From a virus: a stretch of DNA of 60,979 bases. The stretch covers positions 1 to 60,979 of IMG/VR virus record IMGVR_UViG_3300044638_007105; one strand, given 5' to 3'. Of this stretch, positions 49,134 to 56,954 are shown piece after piece (position 1 is the first letter of the stretch; the number at the start of each line of letters is the position of its first letter). Both the position numbers and the translations under genes were made by a program. The notes under the pieces are model-generated. The model searched no databases. It worked only from the letters and a program-made list of their open reading frames with translations, and was not told the origin of the DNA.

Positions 49134-49772
49134 TTAAGCCTTTGGGGACTTAAGTTGGAGTTGTGGTTCCACTTCGGCTAACAAAGTTGTAACGTTTACA
49201 CCTTTATCTTTTGCCACCTTATAGATACTGTCAATCAAACCTTTTTTAACAGAGTACTTAGTTACACCTACAATAAGGGTTTCTTTATCCTTATCAGATA
49301 TTTTATCACAAGTTTCAATTAACTCAGAGATAACTTCTTGGTTACGTTCAAGAACTTCGTTGTTAAACTTAAACTCAGTAGCCTCGTCAACGATATCTTC
49401 ACCGTAAGTTTCTTTAAGGTAATTGGCTCTTTCTTCGTTGATAGATTTGTACTTATCTTGAACAACCACCATTACTGATGCACCTTGTTCGGAAGCCATA
49501 ATGAATGAAGACTCACGTTTACCTGTACGCTCAATTAAATTAGAAAATTCAGACATACCCAATTCACGAACATAACCATCAGCGTCTTTGATTTCAGCCT
49601 CAAGCTTGTCAATTTGTTCTTTAAGGGTTGCTAACTTCACCAATTTAGCGTGGAATTCTGCCATTTCAACAGGTGATTCAAACGCTGGTATAACGTGTGA
49701 TTTGTCTTTTGATTTTGCAGTCTTAGTGTCTGTAGATTTTGCTTTCGCCTTGTTGAAAAGATTTGATGCCAT
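49134..49772 (-). CDS. Hypothetical early protein
   Basis: A 212-aa soluble protein: Lys/Ala-rich disordered start (NLFNKAKAKSTDTKTAKSKD), a coiled coil (KLATLKEQIDKLEAEIKDAD), then an alpha/beta part. It has a good host-type promoter and no tag, so it behaves like an early or middle gene inside the virion block. Possibly DNA-binding or recombination related, but no motif is recognised. Confidence 0.65.
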   Translation of the reverse strand: MASNLFNKAKAKSTDTKTAKSKDKSHVIPAFESPVEMAEFHAKLVKLATLKEQIDKLEAEIKDADGYVRELGMSEFSNLIERTGKRESSFIMASEQGASVMVVVQDKYKSINEERANYLKETYGEDIVDEATEFKFNNEVLERNQEVISELIETCDKISDKDKETLIVGVTKYSVKKGLIDSIYKVAKDKGVNVTTLLAEVEPQLQLKSPKA

Positions 49773-49804
49773 ATGTATTGTTTTTTAGTGATTGATTAAC
49801 AATA

Positions 49805-49835
49805 CAAAGATATAAAGTTTTTTGACTTAGGCAAA
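49805..49835 (-). promoter_or_regulatory. Host-type promoter
   Basis: Minus strand TTTG (49835-49832), 19-base spacer, TATCTTTG (49812-49805), upstream of the ATG at 49772. Confidence 0.6.
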
Positions 49836-49837
49836 AA

Positions 49838-51370
49838 TTAAATAGAAATTTCTTCTACTTTTCCTTCAACTTCAAAAGGATATATTGGAGACCATTCTGT
49901 AATATCGTTTGACATTACGGGTTTACCACCTTCCATTCTATTAACAGCAATTGTAATATGTGGGATTTTATTTTGTGTTTTAATTTCGGATTCCACCTTA
50001 ACAGCCACAACTTTGTCTGTTTGTCCTATATGAGTTACTAATAAATCAAAGGGTTGGTCTAAAAGAGGTTTAGACTCTTCTTTAAGTGGGCCCATATTGA
50101 TGGTCATGTGATGCCCAATAAATTCCCAATCTTTTGGGTGCGGAATATATTTTTTTAATAGTTTTCTTGATTCTTCATTAAGAATTACGCCTGAATAACT
50201 TACCTTTTTTTTAGATTCATTCATAAGTTTTAAAAATTTTTCTTTTTCTATTCTTTCTTTTTCTTGGCCAATTTCACGACCTTTAAAACCTTTTTTTATT
50301 AGGTCATCACCTGAAGTTGTTATTTTATATTCTAAAAAAGTGTCTACAATTTTATTAGGTATTTTCATTAAGTTACTAAATGTTCTTAGTGTTTCTTCAG
50401 ATATCCCGATAACTTCAAATCTTTCACGTAATTTATAAACATCTGTCCCGTATTGTAAAAACTTAATTAAGAAACTGATTTCTTTTACTTCATCAACTGT
50501 ATACTTAAGCTTGTTAACTAATGTTTTTTCAACCAATGTAGGCTCGTTACTTTGTAGTAAAACAGCTATAAGTACGTTAGCCTCTTTAGTCTCAATTAAA
50601 GGTTCTGTTGTAACTACAAGTCTACCAAATATCCAGTCCCAAAGATTGTACTTAGTTATTAATTGTGTAAAATACCCTACAGACTGTGCTTGTTTAATAC
50701 CTTTAAGAAATTCATCTCTAATACGTTCTTGTGATATTGGAAGTCCGTTACCACTAATAGTGGTTTTATCTTTACTTATAGCACTTTCAATGTCTTTATC
50801 CACATCGGAACCAACACGGGCGGCAAATCTAAGTGCTCTAAGTACACGTAGTTTATCCTCATCGAAACGCTCTACTGCTGAACCAACTGTTCTAACCACG
50901 TTTCTTTCAATGTCACCAATACCACCAACCAAGTCAACCACTTCACCTTTATCTATATCATAGAAAAGAGCGTTGATGGTTAAATCACGACGCTTAACAT
51001 CTTGGTCAATTGTAGTAAACTCTACAGAGTCAGGTCGTCTACCTTTACCAATGTCTTTACGGAAAGTAGCTATTTCATATTGACCATCTTCCGTGACTAC
51101 GTTAACAATCCCAAATTGTTCACCCAATTCAATTGTACGGTACATGTTTAGAATAGACTTAATTTCTTCGGGTTTAGCGTTAGTAGCTAAATCAAAATCT
51201 TTAGGTTCATTACCATAAAGTAAATCCCGCACAGCACCACCAACAACATATAACTCATAACCGTTTTCCTTGAAAATTTGGTTCATTTTCAATACGGAAT
51301 TAGGTAGGTCCATGTGTATTTTCTTTCTTACCACTTCTTCTTTTAAGATTTTTCGAATCAGGTTCTTCAT
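49838..51370 (-). CDS. CCA-adding enzyme-like and 2H phosphoesterase fusion, tagged
   Basis: A 510-aa fusion. Residues 1-11 (MKNLIRKILKE) are a tag with L9-K-E11. Residues about 20-300 are a class II CCA-adding / poly(A) polymerase head: YVVGGAVRDLL, KDFDLATNA with D58 and D60, RRDLTINALFYD, DEDKLRVLRALRFAAR. The C-terminal part, about 395-500, has two HxT motifs, H421-M-T and H471-I-T, the signature of the 2H phosphoesterase superfamily, which works on RNA 2',3'-cyclic phosphates. A tRNA 3'-end repair enzyme follows by inference. A variant late-type box (GTAAATAT on plus) precedes the start by five bases. Confidence 0.85.
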   Translation of the reverse strand: MKNLIRKILKEEVVRKKIHMDLPNSVLKMNQIFKENGYELYVVGGAVRDLLYGNEPKDFDLATNAKPEEIKSILNMYRTIELGEQFGIVNVVTEDGQYEIATFRKDIGKGRRPDSVEFTTIDQDVKRRDLTINALFYDIDKGEVVDLVGGIGDIERNVVRTVGSAVERFDEDKLRVLRALRFAARVGSDVDKDIESAISKDKTTISGNGLPISQERIRDEFLKGIKQAQSVGYFTQLITKYNLWDWIFGRLVVTTEPLIETKEANVLIAVLLQSNEPTLVEKTLVNKLKYTVDEVKEISFLIKFLQYGTDVYKLRERFEVIGISEETLRTFSNLMKIPNKIVDTFLEYKITTSGDDLIKKGFKGREIGQEKERIEKEKFLKLMNESKKKVSYSGVILNEESRKLLKKYIPHPKDWEFIGHHMTINMGPLKEESKPLLDQPFDLLVTHIGQTDKVVAVKVESEIKTQNKIPHITIAVNRMEGGKPVMSNDITEWSPIYPFEVEGKVEEISI

Positions 51371-51375
51371 ATAAT

Positions 51376-51383
51376 GTAAATAT
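51376..51383 (-). promoter_or_regulatory. Variant late promoter box (minus)
   Basis: GTAAATAT on the plus strand, one mismatch from the box, ending five bases before the start at 51370; divergent with 51397-51404. Confidence 0.35.
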
Positions 51384-51396
51384 ATGAATTTATTGC

Positions 51397-51404
51397 ATAT
51401 TTAT
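51397..51404 (+). promoter_or_regulatory. Putative late promoter box ATATTTAT
   Basis: The box ends 21 bases before the ATG at 51426. It lies downstream of the alternative ATG at 51384, which decides the start of the protease gene. Confidence 0.5.
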
Positions 51405-51425
51405 ATAGAAAAACTTTTTATAAAA

Positions 51426-52211
51426 ATGAAAATTTTAAAATCTAACGAAACAGGTAAAGGTATCTTAGTCGAATATGACGCGGGTTATATTTCACCTGAT
51501 ATATCGTATAAAGGTACAAAAAATGCTGATTTAATTCGTGAATTTAAATCAGGTACAAATATAGGAAAAGACGGTAGTCTACCAGACGTAGTTATTGTTT
51601 ACGCAGTACTTCAAAAATGGGGTATTGAAAATAAAAACGGAAGATTATACCCAAAAGAAATTCTTGAAAGAGAAAATACTAGATACCAAGAATATATTAA
51701 AATGGGTACATCTCTTGGTGAGTTAAACCACCCTGAATCTTCCATCATTGATGCAGACAGAGTATCTCACAGAATTACTAAAACTTGGTGGGATGGTAAA
51801 ACACTTATGGGTGAGATGGAATTGGATACAACTCCAGGATATCACAAGTTAGGTGTTATTTCTTCGGTTGGTGATAAAGTTGTTAACATGATTAGAAAAG
51901 GTTGGACTGTTGGTATTTCATCTCGTGGTGTTGGATCACTTAAAGTTGAAAACGGTAAAAACGTAGTACAAGATGACTTTGAATTAATTTGTTGGGATAT
52001 TGTAACATCTCCGTCAACCCCAGGTTCTTGGATTTCAACTGACGCTGGTGATTTAAAAACATTTACAGAATCAACCCAAGGTTGTAACGGTTACTCTTGT
52101 CAATGGAACCTAATTGAAGAGGCCCCTAAAAAAGAAACTGTAAGTTTCAAAGATATCACTAACCATAATAGTGATAAATTATTAAACAGTTTAAATAAAT
52201 TTTTAAAATGA
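51426..52211 (+). CDS. Prohead core protease, T4 gp21-like
   Basis: A 261-aa maturation protease of the herpesvirus-assemblin/T4 gp21 type. Motifs are NGRLYPKEI, GELNHPESS (H102, nucleophile partner), GISSRGVG (Ser165 or Ser166) and WDIVTSPSTP (D191). T4 gp21 cuts after Glu in L/I-x-E, which is why the L/I-x-E tags and junctions across this window matter. The start at 51426 is chosen because the late-type box sits between it and the upstream ATG at 51384. The next gene overlaps by four bases. Confidence 0.9.
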   Translation: MKILKSNETGKGILVEYDAGYISPDISYKGTKNADLIREFKSGTNIGKDGSLPDVVIVYAVLQKWGIENKNGRLYPKEILERENTRYQEYIKMGTSLGELNHPESSIIDADRVSHRITKTWWDGKTLMGEMELDTTPGYHKLGVISSVGDKVVNMIRKGWTVGISSRGVGSLKVENGKNVVQDDFELICWDIVTSPSTPGSWISTDAGDLKTFTESTQGCNGYSCQWNLIEEAPKKETVSFKDITNHNSDKLLNSLNKFLK

Positions 52212-52492
52212 GTAAAGTAGTTAGATTAAACGAAAAAGATATTGAAAGATTGGTTAGAAAAATCATGTCCGAAGATAAACAATCGAAGACGGTTGATATG
52301 AAAGGTAAGAAGTGTACCAATTGTAAAAAAGGTAAATACGGTGAAACATCACAACTTGACGATTTAGAAGGTGTACTTCATTGTACAAATTGTGGAAAAA
52401 AAACCGATAGATATGTAGATAAAACCGTAAAAGAATCTTGGCCAAAAAGAGAATTAGAAAGAAAAGTAATTAATTTCCGTAGAGATATTTAA
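52208..52492 (+). CDS. Tagged zinc-ribbon protein
   Basis: A 94-aa protein. Residues 5-22 (VRLNEKDIERLVRKIMSE) form the same tag as the genes at 1341 and 59411. A four-Cys ribbon follows (CTNCKKG, C36/C39, and CTNCG, C59/C62), then a basic end (KRELERKVINFRRD). It shares a transcript with the prohead protease, overlapping by ATGA, so protease and this cargo are made together. DNA or RNA binding is likely, exact role unknown. Confidence 0.75.
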   Translation: MSKVVRLNEKDIERLVRKIMSEDKQSKTVDMKGKKCTNCKKGKYGETSQLDDLEGVLHCTNCGKKTDRYVDKTVKESWPKRELERKVINFRRDI

Positions 52493-52495
52493 ATT

Positions 52496-52519
52496 GCGCA
52501 GCTGCGCTTTTGCAAAAGC
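52496..52519. repeat. Two overlapping GC-rich palindromes
   Basis: GCGCAGCTGCGC (52496-52507) and GCTTTTGCAAAAGC (52506-52519) are both perfect palindromes sharing GC. In a genome this AT-rich they stand out. Possible protein-binding or DNA-structure site. Confidence 0.7.
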
Positions 52520-52562
52520 AGCTTAGCAAGCAGCAAAAGATCTAAAAAATTAAAAATGGAAG

Positions 52563-52593
52563 GGGATATGTAGTTTACATATCCCTTTTTTTT
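52563..52593 (+). terminator. Rho-independent terminator
   Basis: Stem GGGATATGTA/TACATATCCC around GTT, followed by eight Ts. Confidence 0.85.
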
Positions 52594-52631
52594 ATATAAA
52601 ATTACCGTATAACAATTAAAATAATAAACAA

Positions 52632-52865
52632 ATGGATAATAATGTAGCAAAATACTTTTTAGTAAAGGTAGAATTTGAAACCATTAATGAAAGTAATGGT
52701 AAACAGAAAAAAATTAGAACACAATATCTTGTGGATGCAATGACTTGTACTGAGGCTGAAGCTCGTACTCGTACTTATTTAAAAGATTCTGTAATGGATT
52801 ATGAAATTGTAAGTACAACAAAAAGTCCTATTGAAGACGTTATTGAAGTACTTGTAAAGGCTTAA
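52632..52865 (+). CDS. DUF4494-like protein
   Basis: A 77-aa protein of the DUF4494 type, a small family known from Bacteroidota and their phages: KYFLVKVEFET, KKIRTQYLVDAMTCTEAEART and YEIVSTTKSP. Function unknown; presence supports a Bacteroidota host. Overlaps the convergent metalloprotease gene by four bases. Confidence 0.8.
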   Translation: MDNNVAKYFLVKVEFETINESNGKQKKIRTQYLVDAMTCTEAEARTRTYLKDSVMDYEIVSTTKSPIEDVIEVLVKA

Positions 52866-53338
52866 TGACGATATTGTTTTGGTAAACCTACTTTGTTAGC
52901 AACCTTTTGGAAAACCCCACCATGGTTTCTAGCTTCAGTATCTTCCAATCCGTGAGCGGCATGAATTAATTCGTGTTTAATAATATCTTCAACGTATTCA
53001 GTATCATTAAGGGCCTTGGGATGAATCTTCATTATTCCAAGGTCTTTTTTATTTTCAGGATGTTTAAATGAACCTATCTTTCCGGCTTTAATTTTATCAT
53101 CCACTTTAACAACAATGTTATCGTCACTAACAGGTTCTTCACCTGTAATTTCTTTATAAGCTTTTTCTACCTTTTTTTTAATACGGTCCTTCATGTTGTC
53201 AACTTTTTTAGTTTCTTTTGGAAACTTGGAATTCTTTGTTGCCTTTTCCTGAGCATAGTCAACTTTTCTCATAAAATCATTCGATTCTAAATGATCCTCA
53301 ATAAATTCTCGTAATATTTTTCTGATATTATTTCTCAT
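52862..53338 (-). CDS. SprT-like zinc metalloprotease, tagged
   Basis: A 158-aa protein. The tag, MRNNIRKILRE, gives a site at L9-R-E11 before FIED. The C-terminal part has HELIHAAHG (H122, E123, H126) with a third His at 139 (NHGGVF), a SprT-like zinc site. Such enzymes cut DNA-bound or host proteins. The start at 53338 is five bases after the late box at 53344-53351; an in-frame ATG at 53413 would run through the promoter. A packed protease released on infection is possible. Confidence 0.75.
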   Translation of the reverse strand: MRNNIRKILREFIEDHLESNDFMRKVDYAQEKATKNSKFPKETKKVDNMKDRIKKKVEKAYKEITGEEPVSDDNIVVKVDDKIKAGKIGSFKHPENKKDLGIMKIHPKALNDTEYVEDIIKHELIHAAHGLEDTEARNHGGVFQKVANKVGLPKQYRH

Positions 53339-53343
53339 CATAA

Positions 53344-53351
53344 ATAAATAT
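53344..53351 (-). promoter_or_regulatory. Putative late promoter box (minus)
   Basis: ATAAATAT on plus; ends five bases before the ATG at 53338. Divergent from the box at 53416. Confidence 0.5.
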
Positions 53352-53415
53352 CCCAATTTTTTAATAAAAAAATTACTTTTTTCTCTTGACTTGTTGCACT
53401 TTACTGTAGGCAAAC

Positions 53416-53423
53416 ATATTTAT
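53416..53423 (+). promoter_or_regulatory. Putative late promoter box ATATTTAT
   Basis: Promoter of the scaffold-capsid unit, followed six bases later by a perfect hairpin. Leader of about 54 bases. Confidence 0.5.
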
Positions 53424-53429
53424 TTAAAA

Positions 53430-53451
53430 ATCTTGCATAAGTGTGCAAGAT
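53430..53451 (+). promoter_or_regulatory. 5' leader hairpin of the scaffold-capsid transcript
   Basis: ATCTTGCA/TGCAAGAT, an eight-base-pair perfect stem with loop TAAGTG, beginning about where the transcript should start. A 5'-terminal stem-loop could stabilise a very abundant mRNA. Confidence 0.6.
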
Positions 53452-53477
53452 AAATTATAATTCGTTAAAAAATAAAA

Positions 53478-55028
53478 ATGAAAATGGCAAACGAAAAGAA
53501 ATCAATTATTGAGGAAGCTCTTCTTGAAGCCGAGCAAATCGACGCCGCTTTCAAATCTAACGCAAAAGAAATACTGTCTCAGACAATGAGTTCAGAAATT
53601 GAAGAAATGGTAAAGGAATCATTAACTGGTTCGAAAAAAAGATTGAAGGAGGAAGATGAAGAGGAAGAAATGGATTTAGACCTTGAATTAGACACCGAAG
53701 AAGGTGAAGAAGAAGGGGAAGAATTCGAAGAAATGGATTTAGATATGGACACCGAAGAAGGTGAAGAATCTGAAGACATGGATTTAGACATGGACATGGA
53801 TACTGAAGACATGGGTATGGACTTAGATTTAGGCGATGAGTCTGAAGAAGGTTCTGAAATGGATTTAGATATGGATATGGACATGGAAAATGAACCGTCT
53901 GGTGAGGAAATGGAAACAGTAGACCTTACTAACGTTAGTGATGATTCTAAATTAATCTCCGTTTTTAAAAAAATGGGCCCAGAAGATGAAATAGAAGTTG
54001 TTAACGATAACGGAATGGTTACATTAAAAGATAACAAATCTGGTTCTGAGTACAGAATCGAACTTAATTCAACTGGAGGAGTTTCTAACGTTGAGACTTC
54101 TGAAATTGAATTGGGTGAAGGTACTGAAGAATCTGGTCAAATTATTTATGAAATCGTTGTGGATGATGAAGACGAAATGTCTGATTACATGATGGATTAC
54201 GCATCTGATGAAGACGAAATGTCTGATTACATGATGGACTACGCATCTGATGAAGATAAAATGATGGACCATATGGATTACGCATCTGATGAAGATGAAA
54301 TGTCTTCTTACATGGATTATAAGAAAAGTGGTTTAAAGAACCCAGGTAAAGCTGATTTAAATAAAGACCATGACATTACCCCTTACGAAAAGAAAAGAGG
54401 AATGGCAATCGAAAAATCTATGGCCGGTAAAGATGATGAAGATGAAATGTCTTATATGTCTAGAAGAGTAACTACTAAAGGTAGATACGCTACTGGAAAT
54501 AGAACAAACACTAATGCCATTAACAGAATGGGTGGTGCTGAATCTTATAAGTCTACTTACGGAATGTCTGAATCAAAAACTCCACAGATTACAAAACTCA
54601 TCAAAGAAAATACAAATTTAAATACAAAATTAACATCTATTGAAAGTGAAAATACTGAATTAAAAGATACTCAAGAAAAAATGGTTGAGGCTCTTAAACA
54701 ATTCAGAAAGAAACTTCAAGAGGTGGCTGTCTTTAACAGCAATCTTACTTACGCTGTAAGATTATTCACTGAAAACTCTACTACAAAAGAAGAAAAACAA
54801 GAAATTTTAAAAAGATTAGATTCGGCTAAAGATTTAAAAGAATCTCAATCAATTTATAAACAACTTGTTAAAGAATACACCAACGGTAAAGCTACTATTA
54901 AGGAATCTATCGAAGAGAAAATTAACAAGACTGCTTCTAGTGGGGCACAAATTAGTGAATCAAGCGTATTTGTACACCCTGAGTTACAAAACATGAAAAA
55001 ACTTTGGGAGTACTCATATAAAAAATAA
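53478..55028 (+). CDS. Scaffold (prohead core) protein, gp22-like
   Basis: A 516-aa very acidic, mostly helical protein. Residues about 60-150 are Asp/Glu/Met repeats (MDLDMDMDT). A tandem DEDEMSDYMMDYAS repeat is at 54165-54310. A coiled coil near 370-420 (LIKENTNLNTKLTSIESENT) and a C-terminal helix, HPELQNMKKLWEYSYKK, follow. Several I/L-x-E sites (LKEE, LEAE, LFTE) fit self-digestion of the core by the prohead protease. Directly precedes the capsid gene, as gp22 precedes gp23 in T4. ATG at 53484 is an alternative start. Confidence 0.88.
   Translation: MKMANEKKSIIEEALLEAEQIDAAFKSNAKEILSQTMSSEIEEMVKESLTGSKKRLKEEDEEEEMDLDLELDTEEGEEEGEEFEEMDLDMDTEEGEESEDMDLDMDMDTEDMGMDLDLGDESEEGSEMDLDMDMDMENEPSGEEMETVDLTNVSDDSKLISVFKKMGPEDEIEVVNDNGMVTLKDNKSGSEYRIELNSTGGVSNVETSEIELGEGTEESGQIIYEIVVDDEDEMSDYMMDYASDEDEMSDYMMDYASDEDKMMDHMDYASDEDEMSSYMDYKKSGLKNPGKADLNKDHDITPYEKKRGMAIEKSMAGKDDEDEMSYMSRRVTTKGRYATGNRTNTNAINRMGGAESYKSTYGMSESKTPQITKLIKENTNLNTKLTSIESENTELKDTQEKMVEALKQFRKKLQEVAVFNSNLTYAVRLFTENSTTKEEKQEILKRLDSAKDLKESQSIYKQLVKEYTNGKATIKESIEEKINKTASSGAQISESSVFVHPELQNMKKLWEYSYKK
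54165..54310 (+). repeat. Tandem repeat in scaffold gene
   Basis: 42-base unit coding DEDEMSDYMMDYAS, two near-perfect copies (54165-54206, 54207-54248), a 39-base third copy and a partial fourth. Confidence 0.85.
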
Positions 55029-55062
55029 TAATAAAAAATAACAAAAACAAAAACCTATAAAA

Positions 55063-56859
55063 ATGGGATATTTATTAAAATCAGGTGAGGTTGGTAATAT
55101 CGGATTAAAGCACCAAAAAGCTATCCGTGAGGCAACTGTAAACAAATGGGAATCTTTAGGATTCTTAGAAGGCTTAGAAGGCCATATCAGAGAAAACATC
55201 GCTTTGTTATATGAAAACCAAGCGTCAGTTCTTATCAATGAAACTACCACTGCTGGTGGTGTTGGTACACAAGGAAGTTCTTCTGGTTCTTTCGAAACAG
55301 TTGTATTTCCTATCGTAAGACGTGTGTTCTCTAAATTATTAGCTAACGACATCGTTTCTGTACAAGCATTAAACTTACCTATCGGTAAATTATTCTACTT
55401 CGTACCTAAACGTTCTGAGAGAATTGATGATTCAGCTTTCTTGGCAGGTACAAATGGTGGTACATCTAAACATGGTGAGCCTATCGTTACAACTTGTGTT
55501 GATGCAGCTAGTAACTGTGATTTAACATCATACAGTGCTTGTTTAAAGAATCTTTATGATGCTTTCTACAATGACGGTCTTTTTGATCAATCAAAAGGTA
55601 TGATAACTTTAAAAGTTGTTACAGGTTCTACTTGTGTAGTATGGACAGCTTGTACTAATGGATTTGAATTTGGTGCAGGAAAAACTCCAGCAGCAACTGA
55701 TGGTTCATTACGTCACCAAATTATTGAAGTTACAGGATTTAATTCAACCGGTGCTGGTCGTTTAATCACTCCAGACGGTAATGAAATGGATACTGAATCT
55801 TTCTTAGCATCTTTAACTGTTTCTGCAACTGCAAACATTCTTGACCCAGCTGGTCAAACAATTTACAGTAACGGTGATTCAATTCCTTTCCGTGTGGTAA
55901 CACAAAAATATGGTAAAGGTATTGTTCAGTACGGTGATATCTGTACAGCTGATGGTAAACTTTATATTGAAGTTGACTTAACTCACCCAACTTGTGTAAC
56001 TTGTGGTACTAACACATTTGATGGTTACATTGGAGCTGATTATACTGGAACTACTTGTTCTGAAATCGCTGGTTTCATTTCTTGGAGACAATACTCTGAC
56101 CTTGAAGCTGAATCAGAAATGGGAGAAGTTTCTTTCGAACTTCAATCTGTAACTGTATCTGTTACTGAAAGAAAATTAAGAGCTACTTGGACTCCTGAAT
56201 TAGCACAAGACGTTAGTGCATTCCACAACATCGATGCTGAAGCTGAATTAACAGCATTATTATCTGAGCAAGTTGCAGCTGAAATTGACCGTGAAATCTT
56301 AATCGATTTACGTAAAGGTGCGGCATGGCAATTACGTTGGGATTACAACGGTTGGAAGCGTTTACCAAACAACAATGGTTACACTCAAAAAGATTGGAAC
56401 CAAACTTTGATGACAGCTATCAACCAAATCTCAGCTCAAATCCATAAATCTACATTAAGAGGTGGAGCTAACTTTATCGTTGTATCTTCTGAGGTATCAG
56501 CAGTATTCGATGATTTAGAATATTTCCACGTATCTAACGCAGCTCCTGAGCAAGATCAGTATAACATGGGTATTGAAAGAGTAGGTTCATTAAGTGGACG
56601 TTACACTGTATACCGTGACCCTTACGCTCCAGCATATTCAGTTATCATTGGACACAAAGGTAAGTCATTGTTAGACACTGGTTACATCTACGCTCCATAC
56701 GTACCGATGCAGTTAACACCTACAATGTACAATCCGTTTAACTTCGTACCTGTTAAAGGTATCATGACTCGTTACGCTAAAAAAATGGTGAACAACCGCT
56801 TTTACGGCCATATCAGAGTTGACGGTTTACGTACTTTTGATGTTAGAGAATTACGTTAA
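55063..56859 (+). CDS. Major capsid protein, gp23-like
   Basis: A 598-aa capsid protein. T4 gp23 motifs are NKWESLGFLEG, WTPELAQDVSAFHNIDAEAEL, EQVAAEIDREIL and a final FVPVKGIMTRYAKK with FYGHIRVDG. The N-terminal propeptide ends at VLINE-TTT, with I58-N-E60, at the place where T4 gp23 is cut after Glu65. A Cys-rich insertion (about 140-330) is longer than in T4. Base composition is richer in GC than the neighbours, consistent with high expression. Cotranscribed with the scaffold, 34 bases apart. Confidence 0.95.
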   Translation: MGYLLKSGEVGNIGLKHQKAIREATVNKWESLGFLEGLEGHIRENIALLYENQASVLINETTTAGGVGTQGSSSGSFETVVFPIVRRVFSKLLANDIVSVQALNLPIGKLFYFVPKRSERIDDSAFLAGTNGGTSKHGEPIVTTCVDAASNCDLTSYSACLKNLYDAFYNDGLFDQSKGMITLKVVTGSTCVVWTACTNGFEFGAGKTPAATDGSLRHQIIEVTGFNSTGAGRLITPDGNEMDTESFLASLTVSATANILDPAGQTIYSNGDSIPFRVVTQKYGKGIVQYGDICTADGKLYIEVDLTHPTCVTCGTNTFDGYIGADYTGTTCSEIAGFISWRQYSDLEAESEMGEVSFELQSVTVSVTERKLRATWTPELAQDVSAFHNIDAEAELTALLSEQVAAEIDREILIDLRKGAAWQLRWDYNGWKRLPNNNGYTQKDWNQTLMTAINQISAQIHKSTLRGGANFIVVSSEVSAVFDDLEYFHVSNAAPEQDQYNMGIERVGSLSGRYTVYRDPYAPAYSVIIGHKGKSLLDTGYIYAPYVPMQLTPTMYNPFNFVPVKGIMTRYAKKMVNNRFYGHIRVDGLRTFDVRELR

Positions 56860-56881
56860 TCGTATTATACTCTATAAATTT

Positions 56882-56908
56882 AAAAGGGTGGTTTTTACCA
56901 CCCTTTTT
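56882..56908 (+). terminator. Rho-independent terminator
   Basis: AAAGGGTGG/CCACCCTTT stem with T run after the capsid gene. Confidence 0.85.
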
Positions 56909-56941
56909 TATGATCTATTTATAATAAACGTTAATATGGGT

Positions 56942-56949
56942 ATATTTAT
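56942..56949 (+). promoter_or_regulatory. Putative late promoter box ATATTTAT
   Basis: The box ends five bases before the ATG at 56955. Confidence 0.5.
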
Positions 56950-56954
56950 ATTAT

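Noticed and set aside
50511-50963. 150-aa plus-strand ORF inside the CCA/2H gene
   Set aside because: Lies antisense to a well-supported enzyme; no promoter, no ribosome site, Ser/Leu-rich shadow composition.
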